A DNA stretch of 64,000 nt, taken from positions 52,954 through 116,953 of the forward strand of contig ML769606.1 in the NCBI GenBank assembly GCA_009733575.1. The letters are read 5' to 3'. The translations under genes were made by a program, and so were the position numbers. This document shows positions 32,801 to 44,004 of the stretch, piece after piece (position 1 is the stretch's first letter; every line of letters starts with the position of its first letter). Source of the DNA: Gymnopus androsaceus JB14 (taxonomy: Eukaryota > Basidiomycota > Agaricomycetes > Agaricales > Omphalotaceae). The notes under the pieces are model-generated. The model made no database searches and was not told the DNA's origin. It saw nothing but the letters and a program-made list of their open reading frames with translations.

Positions 32801-34692
32801 AAAAGTCGAAAGTTGCTTAACAAGGGGAAGATCTGGAAATGGATAGCAGATACAGATCGCTTCCAAGAACTGCTGGTAAAGGCTATCTTCCCCACCATAG
32901 GGGTTACTCCCCGCACTTTCCAGATTACTGCTCTCTCCTATGACACTGTAGGGAAGATGCTTCGATGCCTCAAAATCTTAGGTCCTCATGTCATTTTGTG
33001 CAATCCAATTGCCAAAACAGACCCAAACAAACAATATGAGTGTTTTTTTGCAATGTGTACCGAATCAGCATGGTACCTCCTCTTCTTCCTTGGTATTATC
33101 AGGCCAATCGTTATCCTCCTTCTGGAATCTGAATGCATCCGCAACTTGGCTCCAGTGGAGGAGCTCAACCAATTCGTCTTTGTCACTGTCACAAAGCAAA
33201 CGTTAGTTAGGGGACAAACCTGGAGATGGAACGGCACTGATGTCAACAGGTGTCTCAAGCTTACCAGTCTAAAGCTGGATGCAAATGCTCTGCGTCATGT
33301 CAATACCGGTTATATTCGTCACTGGTTTCCAGCCTTGTCCCAGGCCCGTGACCTGCTGCAGAATTGCATAGCAACCTCAGTACTGGACACATAAGGCCAG
33401 CATTCAGGGAAAGTGTCTCAGGCATTCTACGGCCTCACAAAGTACACTCAGGGTTTTTCCTTCAATGAACATGAGTGCTACAGCCAAATTCGAGTTAGTC
33501 TCGCAATACAATAGGCAGACAGTATTGTTGAAAACGGCGGACATGCTGTACGAAGGGAAACTATCAACACTGTCGATGTGTTCACGAGAAATGGGCTCCG
33601 AGCCATGTTGGTCGCCCGCAAGTTTGTGTTATCTAAGCTGGGCTATGATGTCAATGGTGCAGGGGAGGCTCTAGAAGCGCGGGAGCGTTCTAAGTTTCTG
33701 ATGGTCAGCAAACCATTCCTACGTGGTCCAAACACTGAGGTAAGTCATTTGGACTCAATAGCTCTTACTGAGCTGACATGCAAGTGCAGATACCCGAGGG
33801 GAATTGGGTTCCGACTTGGCAAACACTTGGAGACCAGGGCCTTGTCAATGTTACCGCTGCCCTGGCACATGGATACCTTTTGGAAGGTGCAGCCGTTGAT
33901 TCTCTCCAGCTAAATTACAGCGCAAGATTTGTAGCTTACGCAGTCTACATTGTGAGTCACAAAAACCACACCTCGCAATTAAAGAAATAATAATCTGTGC
34001 TCCAGATCTCTTGCGCTCTTGATGAATGGAAAGAAGGTGTCTTTGCCACAGTCAACTGGGTGGGAGACCCCAACCGAGACTCGATTGTGGATGAAGTCGA
34101 ACAAGCTGTGCCGTATTTCCGGAAGCAAAACCTTGAGAAGTGGATTGAATTCCGACGCCAGGTTGACGAGTATGTGCTAAACGGAGAGGAGCAAAAATCT
34201 CTTCCGTCCTTCAGTGGAAGGTCAATGTTTAATGTAGGACTATTCCCTGCAGGAAGACCAGATGACTCTGAAGCGCCAGCTCGGATTGTCTTGGAGCCAG
34301 TCATAGATCTTGACTTGATGCACTCTCGACAGATGATTGTAGAGAAGGGACAGCAGCAGGCAAAGGAAGATGGTCAGGCTGAGATAGCAGCGGTGCAAAC
34401 CGAGAAGGCTCGAAGAAAGATGGAAAGGAAGGCAAAGAAAGCACAGAAGAAGGAGAGGAAGGAGAAGGAAGGCACTGTTGAAACCCAAGACGCACAAGGG
34501 AGAAGAAATGAAGGTGGCATCAATAAGTCTGCTGGAAAGAAACCAAGACCGGAACCAACAAAGAAGAGGAGGAAGGAAGGTCAAGCAGATGATGGGGTGG
34601 AAGATGAGCCCTCAAAGAAGAAGCAGAAAATAAAGAAAAATGGCCTGGATGTGAAGAAACTGGGTGATTCGAGTCACGCCTCACGCATATGA
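29878..34692 (+). pseudogene. Large decayed mobile-element-like gene with Cys/His finger
   Basis: A run of open segments, mostly on one reading path, covers nearly 4.8 kb: 29878-30540, 30880-31511, 31513-32301, 32345-33394, then on through two in-frame stops (TAA 33392-33394; TAG 33512-33514) to about 33740, and 33997-34692. Landmarks in order: an acidic repeat region (30083-30240), CPYCKNHFSARKNWKLHL (a Cys2His-type finger near 30963), a Ser-Asp/Glu tract (32090-32210), a helical region, NALRHVNTGYIRHWFPAL (near 33283) and GQHSGKVSQAFYG (near 33395). The R..H...GH/QHS...Y spacing recalls tyrosine-recombinase or telomere-linked-helicase-associated proteins. The C-terminus is Lys/Glu-rich with several nuclear-localisation-like clusters. 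Frame breaks lie between about 30540 and 30880. I cannot name the family; an old mobile-element gene is the best guess. Confidence 0.45.
30083..30240 (+). repeat. In-gene 27-bp acidic repeats
   Basis: Five to six units of GATGGAGACAATGCCGATG plus GAGGAGGCT encode DGDNADEEA-type repeats inside the large gene. Confidence 0.8.
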
Positions 34693-34699
34693 TCTGCGA

Positions 34700-35838
34700 C
34701 AAGTCCTTTGGACTTGACGATGTAGCTTACATACTTACTTTGTACATAAACCCCGAATGACTTACTTATCTCAGTCTCGACGAGACCGAGACTCAACATA
34801 CTACTACTTGATGTTCATATGCCGAGTAGCAGAAGCTCGACGTTTCCGTATATACACAAACGCTAGGTACAACAATAAATATACCTTTTTGATCCCCCCA
34901 CTTGCACACAGCTGTGATTCGCCCCCACAAACATGAAGCGAGCCTCACGCACACACGATCATGTTAATCCTCGAGCCGGGTTACGCTCCTCCCATGTGTC
35001 CAAATGCTCCGACAAGAGCTGCTTCTTTGCACCATTGAGCACCCTGAATAGGTTGGGACAAGACGTTCTTACTGGGGAGAGGAGGAACGAGGACATACGA
35101 GAGTGCGAGCGTGAGGAGGAATGGACGTTGGAAGAGGAATGGACTTGTGAAAAAAAGGGAGACACAGACGATCCAGATTCAAGAACTAGTTAAGTCGGAA
35201 GAGTTACTTGGGAGTGAGTCAAAACCAGGAAAGTAGGCATAGCAACATTATAGCTTGGTCTCCTGTAGCTAGAAATCCTTGTCCCCCAAGTTCAACAAAA
35301 TTTCGATATTCCTCTCTCGAAACTCCCTTGGCCACTTCTGGTACCAATGCCAATCACGCAAGTATAGATTTCTGATAACTACGGTACAACAGTTCTACAT
35401 AATTCATTAGCGATACAATTGAATCAGGGAGAATAGACGCACCATGAAATTATCATAAACATTTTACTCTGAATCCAAGTCGATGGGTCCAGCTAATCAT
35501 GCATTCTCTCTCATTTGCTCAAGGACAGGATCAGGAGGCACGCGCTGGCCTGCATATCTCCTTGAAAAATTCCAGAAAACCTCCCATGGCTCAGGAATCG
35601 TGAGCACTCCCTGAGTTCATGAGGCAAAAAAAGAGAAGGGCGCAGACAACACTTGTCCAGGGCAAAAAGCGGACAAGCGTTAATGACCGTATTATGGGCA
35701 AAAGATTCGAAAATGTATACAGGATTGATATTACAGAAGGTGATACAGAGGATGCATGAAATCTACAACGATGCGAATAATCAGTCACTCATGATAGACC
35801 AGTAACGTTTTTCACGGACCTAGACAACAAGGTTTGAA
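34700..35838. other. Intergenic; one short ORF of doubtful reality
   Basis: An 86-residue frame at 34933-35193 (+) has two near-identical EEEWT units and no known domain. The rest shows nothing. Confidence 0.35.
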
Positions 35839-37287
35839 TTATGCAGCATAGAACCATTGCGGCTGCTGGTTTTTCATAGACAGAAACTGGCCCTTCAATA
35901 TCTGAAGAACTTCTTCTTCATCATGGTCCTCCAACTCGGAATAATAGATGTCAAAGCTGTCATATAAAGGTAGAACCCTGAGCTAATATTCGGGCAAAAG
36001 CACTGGTACAGCCATGATAAAAATTCTGCATAGCGTGCTCAGATGAGATTCGACTATCTCTTTGATACGAGTCATGACAGACGCAGGGTGGGTCGTTGAA
36101 GGAAGGTCAGGGAGGACTTCAGAGAGAGTTGTGGCATTTCTGTCATAGCATTTGAAATGATGTGTACAAAGTATTTAGGCCTATAGCCTACTATTTTCGT
36201 TCCATCTACTTGATACAGATGTAGCGTTTCTGCCGGAACATGCTAAAGGGAAAGCATCAGTATCCTTGAAGCAAGTAGGCTAGGCTGCTTGAAACATACC
36301 TTTCTCGATGTTTTGATAGAGAAATCGCGAACAGGTGACTTGAACGCAGCTACTTTGTGTTCCATTTCTACCTTTATGGCAAGTACATCAGTACAAATAG
36401 CTGGATTGTTGTCGGGGTTGTCATCAACTGGCTCATCGTCATTGTCATCCACCTCAGCTTGGGATTTGTTGGACTTGCGCTTGACCTTTTGTCTTGTCTC
36501 AATTACAAGAGGTTTGGCCAAAGGTTTTTGCGTTAAGTGGTCTTTTATTCGAGAGGAATTACGAGTGGGTTGGTCATTACTGCCAGATCGCTTGCACTTT
36601 TTCTGGTTTTTGGATAACGATACTGCCAAACCGGTTAACTAGGCACCAATGTAAAAAGGACTATACGGACCATCCTGTCCTGTCCCATCTCGCATTTCAA
36701 TGTCACCGCGATTCCCTGCAAATCCTATAATCAAAAGATCAGTAATGTAAAAAAGACAGTACTGGAGATTTTCACCTTCGCCATCTCCCATTTGAAAGTC
36801 ACCGTCATAGCCTGTTGATTCTAGAGCCGGTGAAAGAATGACAATGCACGAAAGACAATACCTACCATCATGCACATCTTCACCTGTACTATTCTGCATT
36901 TCGGCATCATTCCCACCCCCTGATAAGTCTGGAGTAAGGTGTCAACTGGAAAATAAACTTAAGGATATGCGACATACCATTACGATCCAATGATTTTTCT
37001 GCGGTGGCCTGCACATATCGCTCATAAAGTAATTTGATTACTTGGGAAGAACCCCCATCTTGAGACGTGGATGAGGTGTACAATCTGACTTGTTGCTTTC
37101 GGACGACGAAGCTAGGGGTTGTAGAGGCAGAAGCAGGGACCGGTTGATCGGGTGCAGAACCAGGAAAAGATAAACAATAGTTTCGGAGGATTCGAAGTTT
37201 CTCGAGGATAAACGCGGGATCGCTACAGGAGTCATTTTGAGTTGAGAGGAGCAAAGAAGGTATTTCCAAGGTATTGCTGGAGATCAT
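35839..37287 (-). CDS. Hypothetical multi-exon protein with repeated mini-exons
   Basis: The ATG at 37287 begins MISSNTLEIPSLLLS, and exon 1 runs to about 36982. Three very short in-phase exons follow: 36866-36928 (63 bp), 36776-36811 (36 bp) and 36671-36724 (54 bp), split by 54-bp and 51-bp GT-AG introns (36812-36865; 36725-36775). All three encode variants of GxxGDxxMxDGxGxDG, so the exon-intron unit was tandemly duplicated. A basic region (KRSGSND..., KQKVKRKSNKSQ) and an acidic one (EVDDNDDEPVDDN) follow. Downstream exons include VPAETLHLYQVDG, VGYRPKYFVHIISNAM and SFDIYYSELEDHDEEEVLQI, with stop TAA at 35839-35841. No family is recognised. Intact introns over this length suggest a real gene. 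Confidence 0.55.
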
Positions 37288-37289
37288 GT

Positions 37290-38580
37290 TCGAGACAGTT
37301 GAAGCACGTTGAGCGGCCCGACACTCTCAATTTCTCACTGGAAGACGTGGCGCTTAACACAGAATAATTAGAATCCGCTTTTGGCGCTCTAAGAGTCGAC
37401 GCCTAACTCTCTTCCAAGGTCACGAATAACTCCTGCCCCTGCCCTTTACTGGATTCATTCAGTTATTATTAGTTAGCGAGCCTTCGGAGCGCTAAGTAAC
37501 TGGTCCTCGTCCGTCCACACTTCAGATAGCCATTGACCTTCCCCTCAAATGTCCAAGTCCATATCTTTAAGCATACAGAACACCCCAAAATATTGATTGT
37601 TTTTGCTAGATTCAAGTGTAATATACCAGGATGCGCGTATCCTACGGCATCCACCAGGTCCTCGCATCCACGAGCTTCTACAGTACCAAAGTAACTTACA
37701 ACGGTAAGGCTTTTTTCTAGTCATAATTCGTAACAGTACTCAACATTCAACACAATGTTGATAGCTTCAAGAAGATATTTGAGGACCATCCAAACCATAC
37801 GCCCCCTGCTCCTTTCTCCAAAGTTTCAGCACCTTCTGTGGTGTTCAATGCCGTAGGATTTGTCGTTGAGGTTTAGAAGTAGAAGCGGCCCATCATTGAT
37901 CAGGAGCATCACCATCAACGATCGAGCACGCTTCTTATTCCTCAACCACCACCATAGACCACCATAACTGAGCGATCTTTGTACAAGACCACAACTGCAA
38001 CTTCAAAATTCTCACTAAATCAACTCCTGAGCTTGCCGCGATAGAAGGATTGGGTTTAGGGAGGGTATTCGGATATTCCGTTGAGCTTGGTACGTCAATT
38101 CCTTTTTGGCTATTATTCCAACTAATAACCATCCAATTACAGGCTATGTATAGACTTCTATGCAACTTCCAAGCTCTTAATCCCCTTACGCTTAAGAATT
38201 CTTCGCCCAACGCTTCGTTCCGTTTGTTTGAAAGGTTTGCAGACAAATTACTCATGCAAAGCTTGACTTGGGGCTTTGTAGGAGCTTCTCGTGTTGGGGC
38301 TTTCTACCGACTTTGATCCCCTGTCGTCTGTTACCCTCATTGAGTCGGATTCGGCAAAAGACTTATGGCTAGCGGACATCGTCCTCCGGTTCCATCATCA
38401 CAGGCCCTTCCGACTCTGACTTATTGTGTTCCTCTTAATTGGTAAATGGTACGTCCCAGCTGTTCCGATCTATGATTTTTACTCAATTGATAACGATTCG
38501 TTAGGTATCTGATTATTTTCCAATCATGCTCGAATCTTAGGCTCGTGGACGCAACCTACGCATTCCAGTCGCCACTTCCT
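37290..38580. other. No recognised gene
   Basis: Contains a hairpin-like segment (37475-37503) resembling one at 55470-55502, and a stretch at 37895-37965 similar to 27045-27115. Short open segments (37625-37710; 38050-38316) have no recognised domain. Confidence 0.35.
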
Positions 38581-38831
38581 TTCTGGCTCTTTCAAGGTGG
38601 AATTCTGTGCTGTCTGTCCTGTTCCTTGTTCCTTCTTTCCCTCTTTCGTTCTTGGGTTTCTTTTCATGTACGTCGACGTTGACGTCCGTTTCGCCACTCC
38701 CTGTTTCCCTCGGGGAGCCACCGTCGCCCCGAAGCCAGTTCAGCCAGCTGGTCTTTTTACTTTATTATTATCATTGAGTCTAGGACTCTGTATTTCATTG
38801 GTCTCAACTTGAAGTTGTGGTTGTTCAGAAG

Positions 38832-40913
38832 ATGGAGATTATTGGAAAAGAACTTGTTTTTGAAAATGAGTGCGTATACATCGATTCCTTCTCTTGCATC
38901 TCTTGCTAATGTTTAGTGACAGGCTCAAGTTCAGCTTCAATATTGTTATCGGCCATCCCAGCCACCGCCGCTGGTGCCACGGACATTGGTCCAGACGCAA
39001 ACTCTGTAGAAGGCCATATCAAAACTGCAGTCGACACTGGTGTAACTGCCACAACCATCGCTACAACTGCTTCTGTTAACAATGTAGTGGTGGTAACGAC
39101 TGCTACGGACTCGAGCTCCTCCGATTTCTTTACCAGCACAGACAGTAGTACAGCTTCTGCAAAGGTTGCCAGCACAACAAGCAGTAGTAGCAGTAGTACT
39201 ACGACCACAGCCTAGACTACATCCAGTTTGAGCACCAGCTCTTCCTCCTCGACATCCGACAGCCAGTGCATTTACCACCTCAGCCTCTGCAGAGTACAAG
39301 TACATCTACCTCTGCTACCTCTGGTTTGAGCTCTGCGATGCTCACCTCTACCTCTACTGCTCAAAGTACAGCTACAGCTGATCCAAATGTGCTCGCAACA
39401 TTGGCTTCGCATCAGCTGTTCACAGCCATCCAAATCACTACTGCTGCATCCAACGGACAACCCACGACGATTTATACGTCTGTATACGCAATAAGCACGG
39501 GAACAGCAGAAAGTTCGACCGGTCCAAACACCCCTGTTGAGGCGTAAGTGTCTTTGAATCCTTTGTTCTACATTTTTGACATCATCATCTATTTTTGAGG
39601 ATGTTTCGCGCCTGGGATGCGATTTCTTTCTGGTACCTTGAGGAGATGTGCGTTCGCAGCATCACTATCAACACTATTCTTCATCATTCTGCTATTCTTT
39701 ATGCTGCTGCTTATTTTCTTTTCTCGGTTGACTGATGGTTGCTTGTCGCCTGTCGAGTTTTTGTCTGTTTATGCTAATTTATGTCATGTTTATGACCTTC
39801 CGATCTACGGATCGAGTCGTACATTGAATCATGTAGTAGAAATTGAAGCTGGATCTTCCTTCTTAATTTGTTTGCTTTGTCTTTCCTTAATTTTGTGCCA
39901 AGTCCATTTCAATTGCTTACCTTCCCCATTTTCAGTTTCCTCAAAAAACAAATCTGCCGCTGGGAGTGCTTTTGGAGTTGTCAGCTTCCTCTCCCTTATC
40001 CTCCCCCTGACCATCGTTCTCCAAATTGTCCAGTACCACACCAATCGCAAATTCGAACGAGAGCTCAACGAACAAGTAGACAACGAAGTTCAGAGTGGGA
40101 CACCCATTTTTGGATTTGGCAAGGAAGATGATGAAATGAGCGTGCGAGGTATTGGTATGGGTGCTGGAGGTATGTTGGACCTGGAGAAGGCCTATGCTGG
40201 TGTAGGATCCTACGCAAATGGTAACACGGCTGTGTATGCTGCCTACAGCGATAAAGCACCCCAGGCTGCTATCTGACCAGCGTATTACTCGCCCAACACC
40301 CAGTGGTGCTCCTCGTTGTTATCCTTCCCCAAGACCACTCCTGCTCGGGATCCCAGGGCTTCAATTGTTCGTATGGATCACTCGACAGGAACCCAACAAA
40401 CGCATTCGCTCTTGCTACGTCCACTGCTCCAGGTACATACGCCAATAACAAACCAAACTACAACTACAACTATGGCGATTATCGCTCTGCTACCTCCTCT
40501 CCTGTACTTCCCGCCAACTATGGAGAATACTGTGGTCCTTCCCCTGCTCCTTCCACGCAGTCCTACCAAAGCTATGGAGCAAGACCTGGTACTCCGACAG
40601 CTCTGACTCCCGGCGGCGCTGGACGTGCATCTCTCGTTCCTGGTGTTGCTCTCCTGAGAGAGGCATGTATGATCCTTGTACCCTATCTCCTGGTCCTTGC
40701 GTCATAGGCTCTGGCATCAATATTGGTGTTCAACATGATTCACCCGTCCCTGGAGTCGGTGGCCCACGGCGAGGGTCAAGAGACTACGTCCCTAGTGGAC
40801 TCGGTCGTCAACCATCTCAAATGCTGGGTCTCCCTGCTAGTAATCTTATGAGGGGTAATAGTGTCAACAGCATAAAAGCGCCATTGCTGAATCCCTTTGA
40901 TCAAAAGTATTGA
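38832..40913 (+). CDS. Ser/Thr-rich single-pass membrane protein, possibly disrupted
   Basis: From about 38913 a long low-complexity Ser/Thr/Ala region (SSSSDFFTSTDSST-like) runs to 39546, interrupted by TAG near 39211 and resuming in another frame at 39266. After an intron-rich stretch, 39940-40276 encodes SSKNKSAAGSAFGVVSFLS (a membrane segment) followed by a cytoplasmic start YHTNRKFERELNEQVDNEV and a Gly/Tyr-rich tail. The tail continues out of frame as a Pro/Gly/Tyr-rich region (40303-40707) and then 40665-40913 (MYDP...). The plan (extracellular Ser/Thr mucin, one helix, Tyr/Pro-rich tail) fits Wsc/Mid2-like wall-sensor or similar surface proteins. No signal peptide was found; ATG 38832 is a guess. 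Frame changes suggest decay or undetected introns. Confidence 0.5.
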
Positions 40914-41640
40914 TGTGGACTGTGGTGGGATTTCCTTGGGCTTTTGGTGGTAGGTATGTAGAGTTTGCTTGAACATTTTGCGTTGGTTTTGGTGTGTGTA
41001 TATTGGATTGCTTCTTGATATTGTGTCACATGATACATCCATGTTGCTTCTTGCTGATTGTGCTGTATGTGTCTGTCATATTCTATGTTTGGCTGTGGTT
41101 TACTTATTACTACGAGATGAAGACCAAGTACAATAGAGTGTGCTTTTTTACTTGGACATTGTACGTGTCTATCTAACAGGGATGTGAATCATTGAATTGG
41201 TCAAGGGCAAGGGTTTGCTACTTGTCGAAGTCTCCGTGCCCGCCTGGGCATCGGCGCCAGGACTCCGTTTGTTGCAAATTCTGTTGAGTTGCTGCCTTGA
41301 AAACAGCAACACGAGCTCAGCGTGACTCAGAGCATTCCAACGAGGCACCCTAAGTTGCATTTATAGGTTGTAGCCTTGTAGCACGCGTTCGTTTTCCTAG
41401 TTCGTCTCACCTTGAGTGAACTGTTCACTGAGAGTATACCGAGAAGACTGGCTGAGGCAAAAAACAAGTCACACTGACAGTTGAGGTCCTTGAGCAACAA
41501 AGCAAAGACTATTAGTACTCATGTATTATGTCAGTACGATAGGTCCTCTGGAATCAAAACTCCCCACTGCCCAGTTTACAAGGGTTCTTTCGAGCACCTC
41601 TTGTCCTCTCTCTCATGTGCTGTTACTGTGATTCTGTCAC
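40914..41640. other. Intergenic
   Basis: No gene or repeat recognised. Confidence 0.4.
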
Positions 41641-41649
41641 TCTAACGTT

Positions 41650-41915
41650 ACAATCATCTTCCTCCCCGAAGTTAGTGGCGATTAAAAGGTCTCAACAAGC
41701 AAACAGATGACTATTGAAGGAGCAAGCCACTTTCTCGCTGAAGTATGTACAGTATATATTCAATCATGAACTATCAATAATTATCAAGCCAAATCTGAGA
41801 GTACTTGGTAGACGAGAGTAAGGATGCAAGCAACTATAACTGCGCGTAGGTACAGAAAAGGCCCATTGCTATAGCAGAGTAAGCAAGAACGAATATAAAA
41901 AACTACAAAAGTGAC
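41650..41915 (+). repeat. Partial duplicate of 25335-25865, without the MITE
   Basis: Shares the CAAACAGATGACTATTGAAGG segment, ATATATTCAATCATG and the end GCAGAGTAAGCAAGAA. It shows the pre-insertion state of the MITE locus (single TA near 41848). Confidence 0.8.
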
Positions 41916-43489
41916 TGCGATACATTCGAAGCCAACTTTACTAAATTTGCTCTAGTTAGATTCAATCCCTGCTGATCTTCTATCCATACCCCCACTTCAC
42001 CCGCTCGGGAAAGAATGCTTGACCACAAACTCAGAAGATTAATATAGCTGTCAAACAGAGGAGGGGTGTGTTGCAAAAGAGGTTGCTGGGAAAACTCCAG
42101 ATGCCTCACACCTTGGCGTAGAAGATCACTGTCAAGGTCCAGATCCCTGAGGAACCTTAGCTGCGGGAAAGGCTTTGCCTCGGCGGTTAGAGCAGCACTG
42201 AGATGATGAAACATGCCCAGGAAGTGTGTGTTTTTTGCAGCCCAGTCTGATCGGATTTTCTCGCCAGCATCGCGAATTCCAATGAGTCAGACAATAGGGT
42301 GAGCAGAAAGCAGAGGGTGAAGATGATGGAGAGAGGTAGAGGTAACGGAACAAATGAAGATGGAAAGATTAGGCGTCAACACAGCGATCTCCTGGATTGG
42401 GGTAACCTGGGGGGAACCATCTACAGCAGTAGCAGCCACATTAACTTCTTTATAGATCCACATGTCTGCTTCTTCCGATGCGTCTGTGCTATGCGGGACA
42501 ACGCAGACTCTTCCAAGCTCTAGCGCATCCAGTTGATGGCCATGAACTGCAAAAAAGCTCTAGAAAGAGTCTGCGATATGGCATTCTGAGGTATCGTGTA
42601 AGACATATGGGGTATGGATAGCAAGAATTCGCAGTGCGGGGAGATGGCAAAGGTGGAGGAGATCCAGCATTTTGCTGGGTGGCGAACTGTCACCTTCAAT
42701 ACGTTCAAAGAACGTCAGGGTGAGCCTCTGGAGCAGAGGAAGACCAAATGGTTGGCAGAGGAATTGATTCGAACCTTCCAGGAGGTATATATGTAACCTC
42801 GTAAGCTGCTGGACGCTACCATAAGGAGAATAAACCGTGTTGGGGTACACTGTCCACTGTAAACAAGACAATGTTTGGATTTTTGCCAACACTGCGGCCA
42901 CGGTACCATCGTAGATGCCGCAAACACTAGACCGATCGTACAGACCGACCAGTTGAGTGGCGTTTTGCAAGATTGCAAGTATATCAACTGGATCACAGCG
43001 GTTGTAGGAGGCAGTGGCAAGCGTGATTACGCGTATATATTTTCCAGAGTCCTCCAAGCACCCTTGGCTGCGTTGCATCAACGTCGAAGCAAGATTCCTG
43101 GCTTGCGTGCGTCTGCATATACAGATGGTATGATAAAGTGCTGGCCGGGAATACTCTTTCCAACTCTTATTGACACTTGATAACCCAGCGAACCATGCTT
43201 TTTCTTCCTCGACCGATGCCACCAACCTCAGGATGTGAATCCATATATCAGCAGGTAATATTGCTGGTTTTACCTGTGCCATTCTCCTCCGGCCAACGGC
43301 AGATGCATCAATGGGAGGGTGATCTTCCTTTTTTCTTGTTTTTCGTCCGAATTTAAAAAATGAGAGCATTGAAAACGGTGAGGCAAAATGGTTGTATGTC
43401 AAGATGAAAGTCTGCAGGTCGGCATCATGCCATGCAAGTCGGCATCCCATCAGTTCTCGACAAATGCGAATATTACTTCCAATTTCCAT
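41903..43489 (-). CDS. F-box protein with leucine-rich C-terminus
   Basis: F-box proteins recruit substrates to SCF ubiquitin ligases. The frame from 43489 has an N-terminal extension (the likelier start is the Met at about 43369, before FFKFGRKTRKK), then LPADIWIHILRLV...LSSVNKSWKEYSRPALYHTI (F-box, near 43250-43120). Leu-rich segments follow that could form repeats (LTRLHIYLLEG, LPLLQRLTLTFF, LPALRILAIHTPYVLH) to 42560. An open path then continues from about 42510 (GRVCVVPHS, VTPIQEIAVLTPN) to LRFLRDLDLDSDLLRQGVRHLEF, ending near 41903, with one TGA near 42285 that is either within an intron or a disabling mutation. This mushroom F-box plus irregular-LRR type is usually 450-550 residues, which fits the total length. 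Confidence 0.65.
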
Positions 43490-43779
43490 TTACCATCTAC
43501 GGGGTTAGGCAAAAAGGTCTGAGAGTAATATGGATATAAGATTCCGCCTCAATATCATGTCTACAAAAAGCAGAAAAAGCTCGGGAAGGTGAAGCTAAAG
43601 GAGTCGAAGGCAATAACGGGATATATAGAACTTGTTGAACAATTTGTACCCCGAAGATCGAGTTCTAGGCAGTTTTTGCTCTGGAGGAAGGAGTGTGCCG
43701 GAGTTCTGTAGAAAAGATCGAAGGGAATCTGCTTTGAAGTACTTGATCAACGGAGTATGAAAAGGGAAACCTTGCCAGG
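43490..43779. other. Intergenic
   Basis: No gene recognised. Confidence 0.4.
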
Positions 43780-43965
43780 GGGGGTTGTGTGAGTCTTTCC
43801 TTTCCCTGTCGTTTCTACGCCTTCATCGCTGTCATTGACGTTTCGATTTCACAGAGACTACGTGAAGATGTGGAGACATTGTGATTACTAGACAGATAGC
43901 TTGGATCGAAATGGCATTACAGATTATTTGCACGAACGAACGAATTCAATAGATAGATCATGGTA
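43780..43965 (+). pseudogene. GH16 last-exon remnant (duplicate of 62195-62385)
   Basis: An intron end (...TTTCACAG) followed by DYVKMWRHCDY and stop, then about 60 bp of 3' flank, matches the reverse complement of 62195-62385. Only the final exon and 3' flank are present. Confidence 0.7.
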
Positions 43966-44004
43966 ATAGTGTATAATGTACTAAGTACGCGCGATCGGCT
44001 GCTA

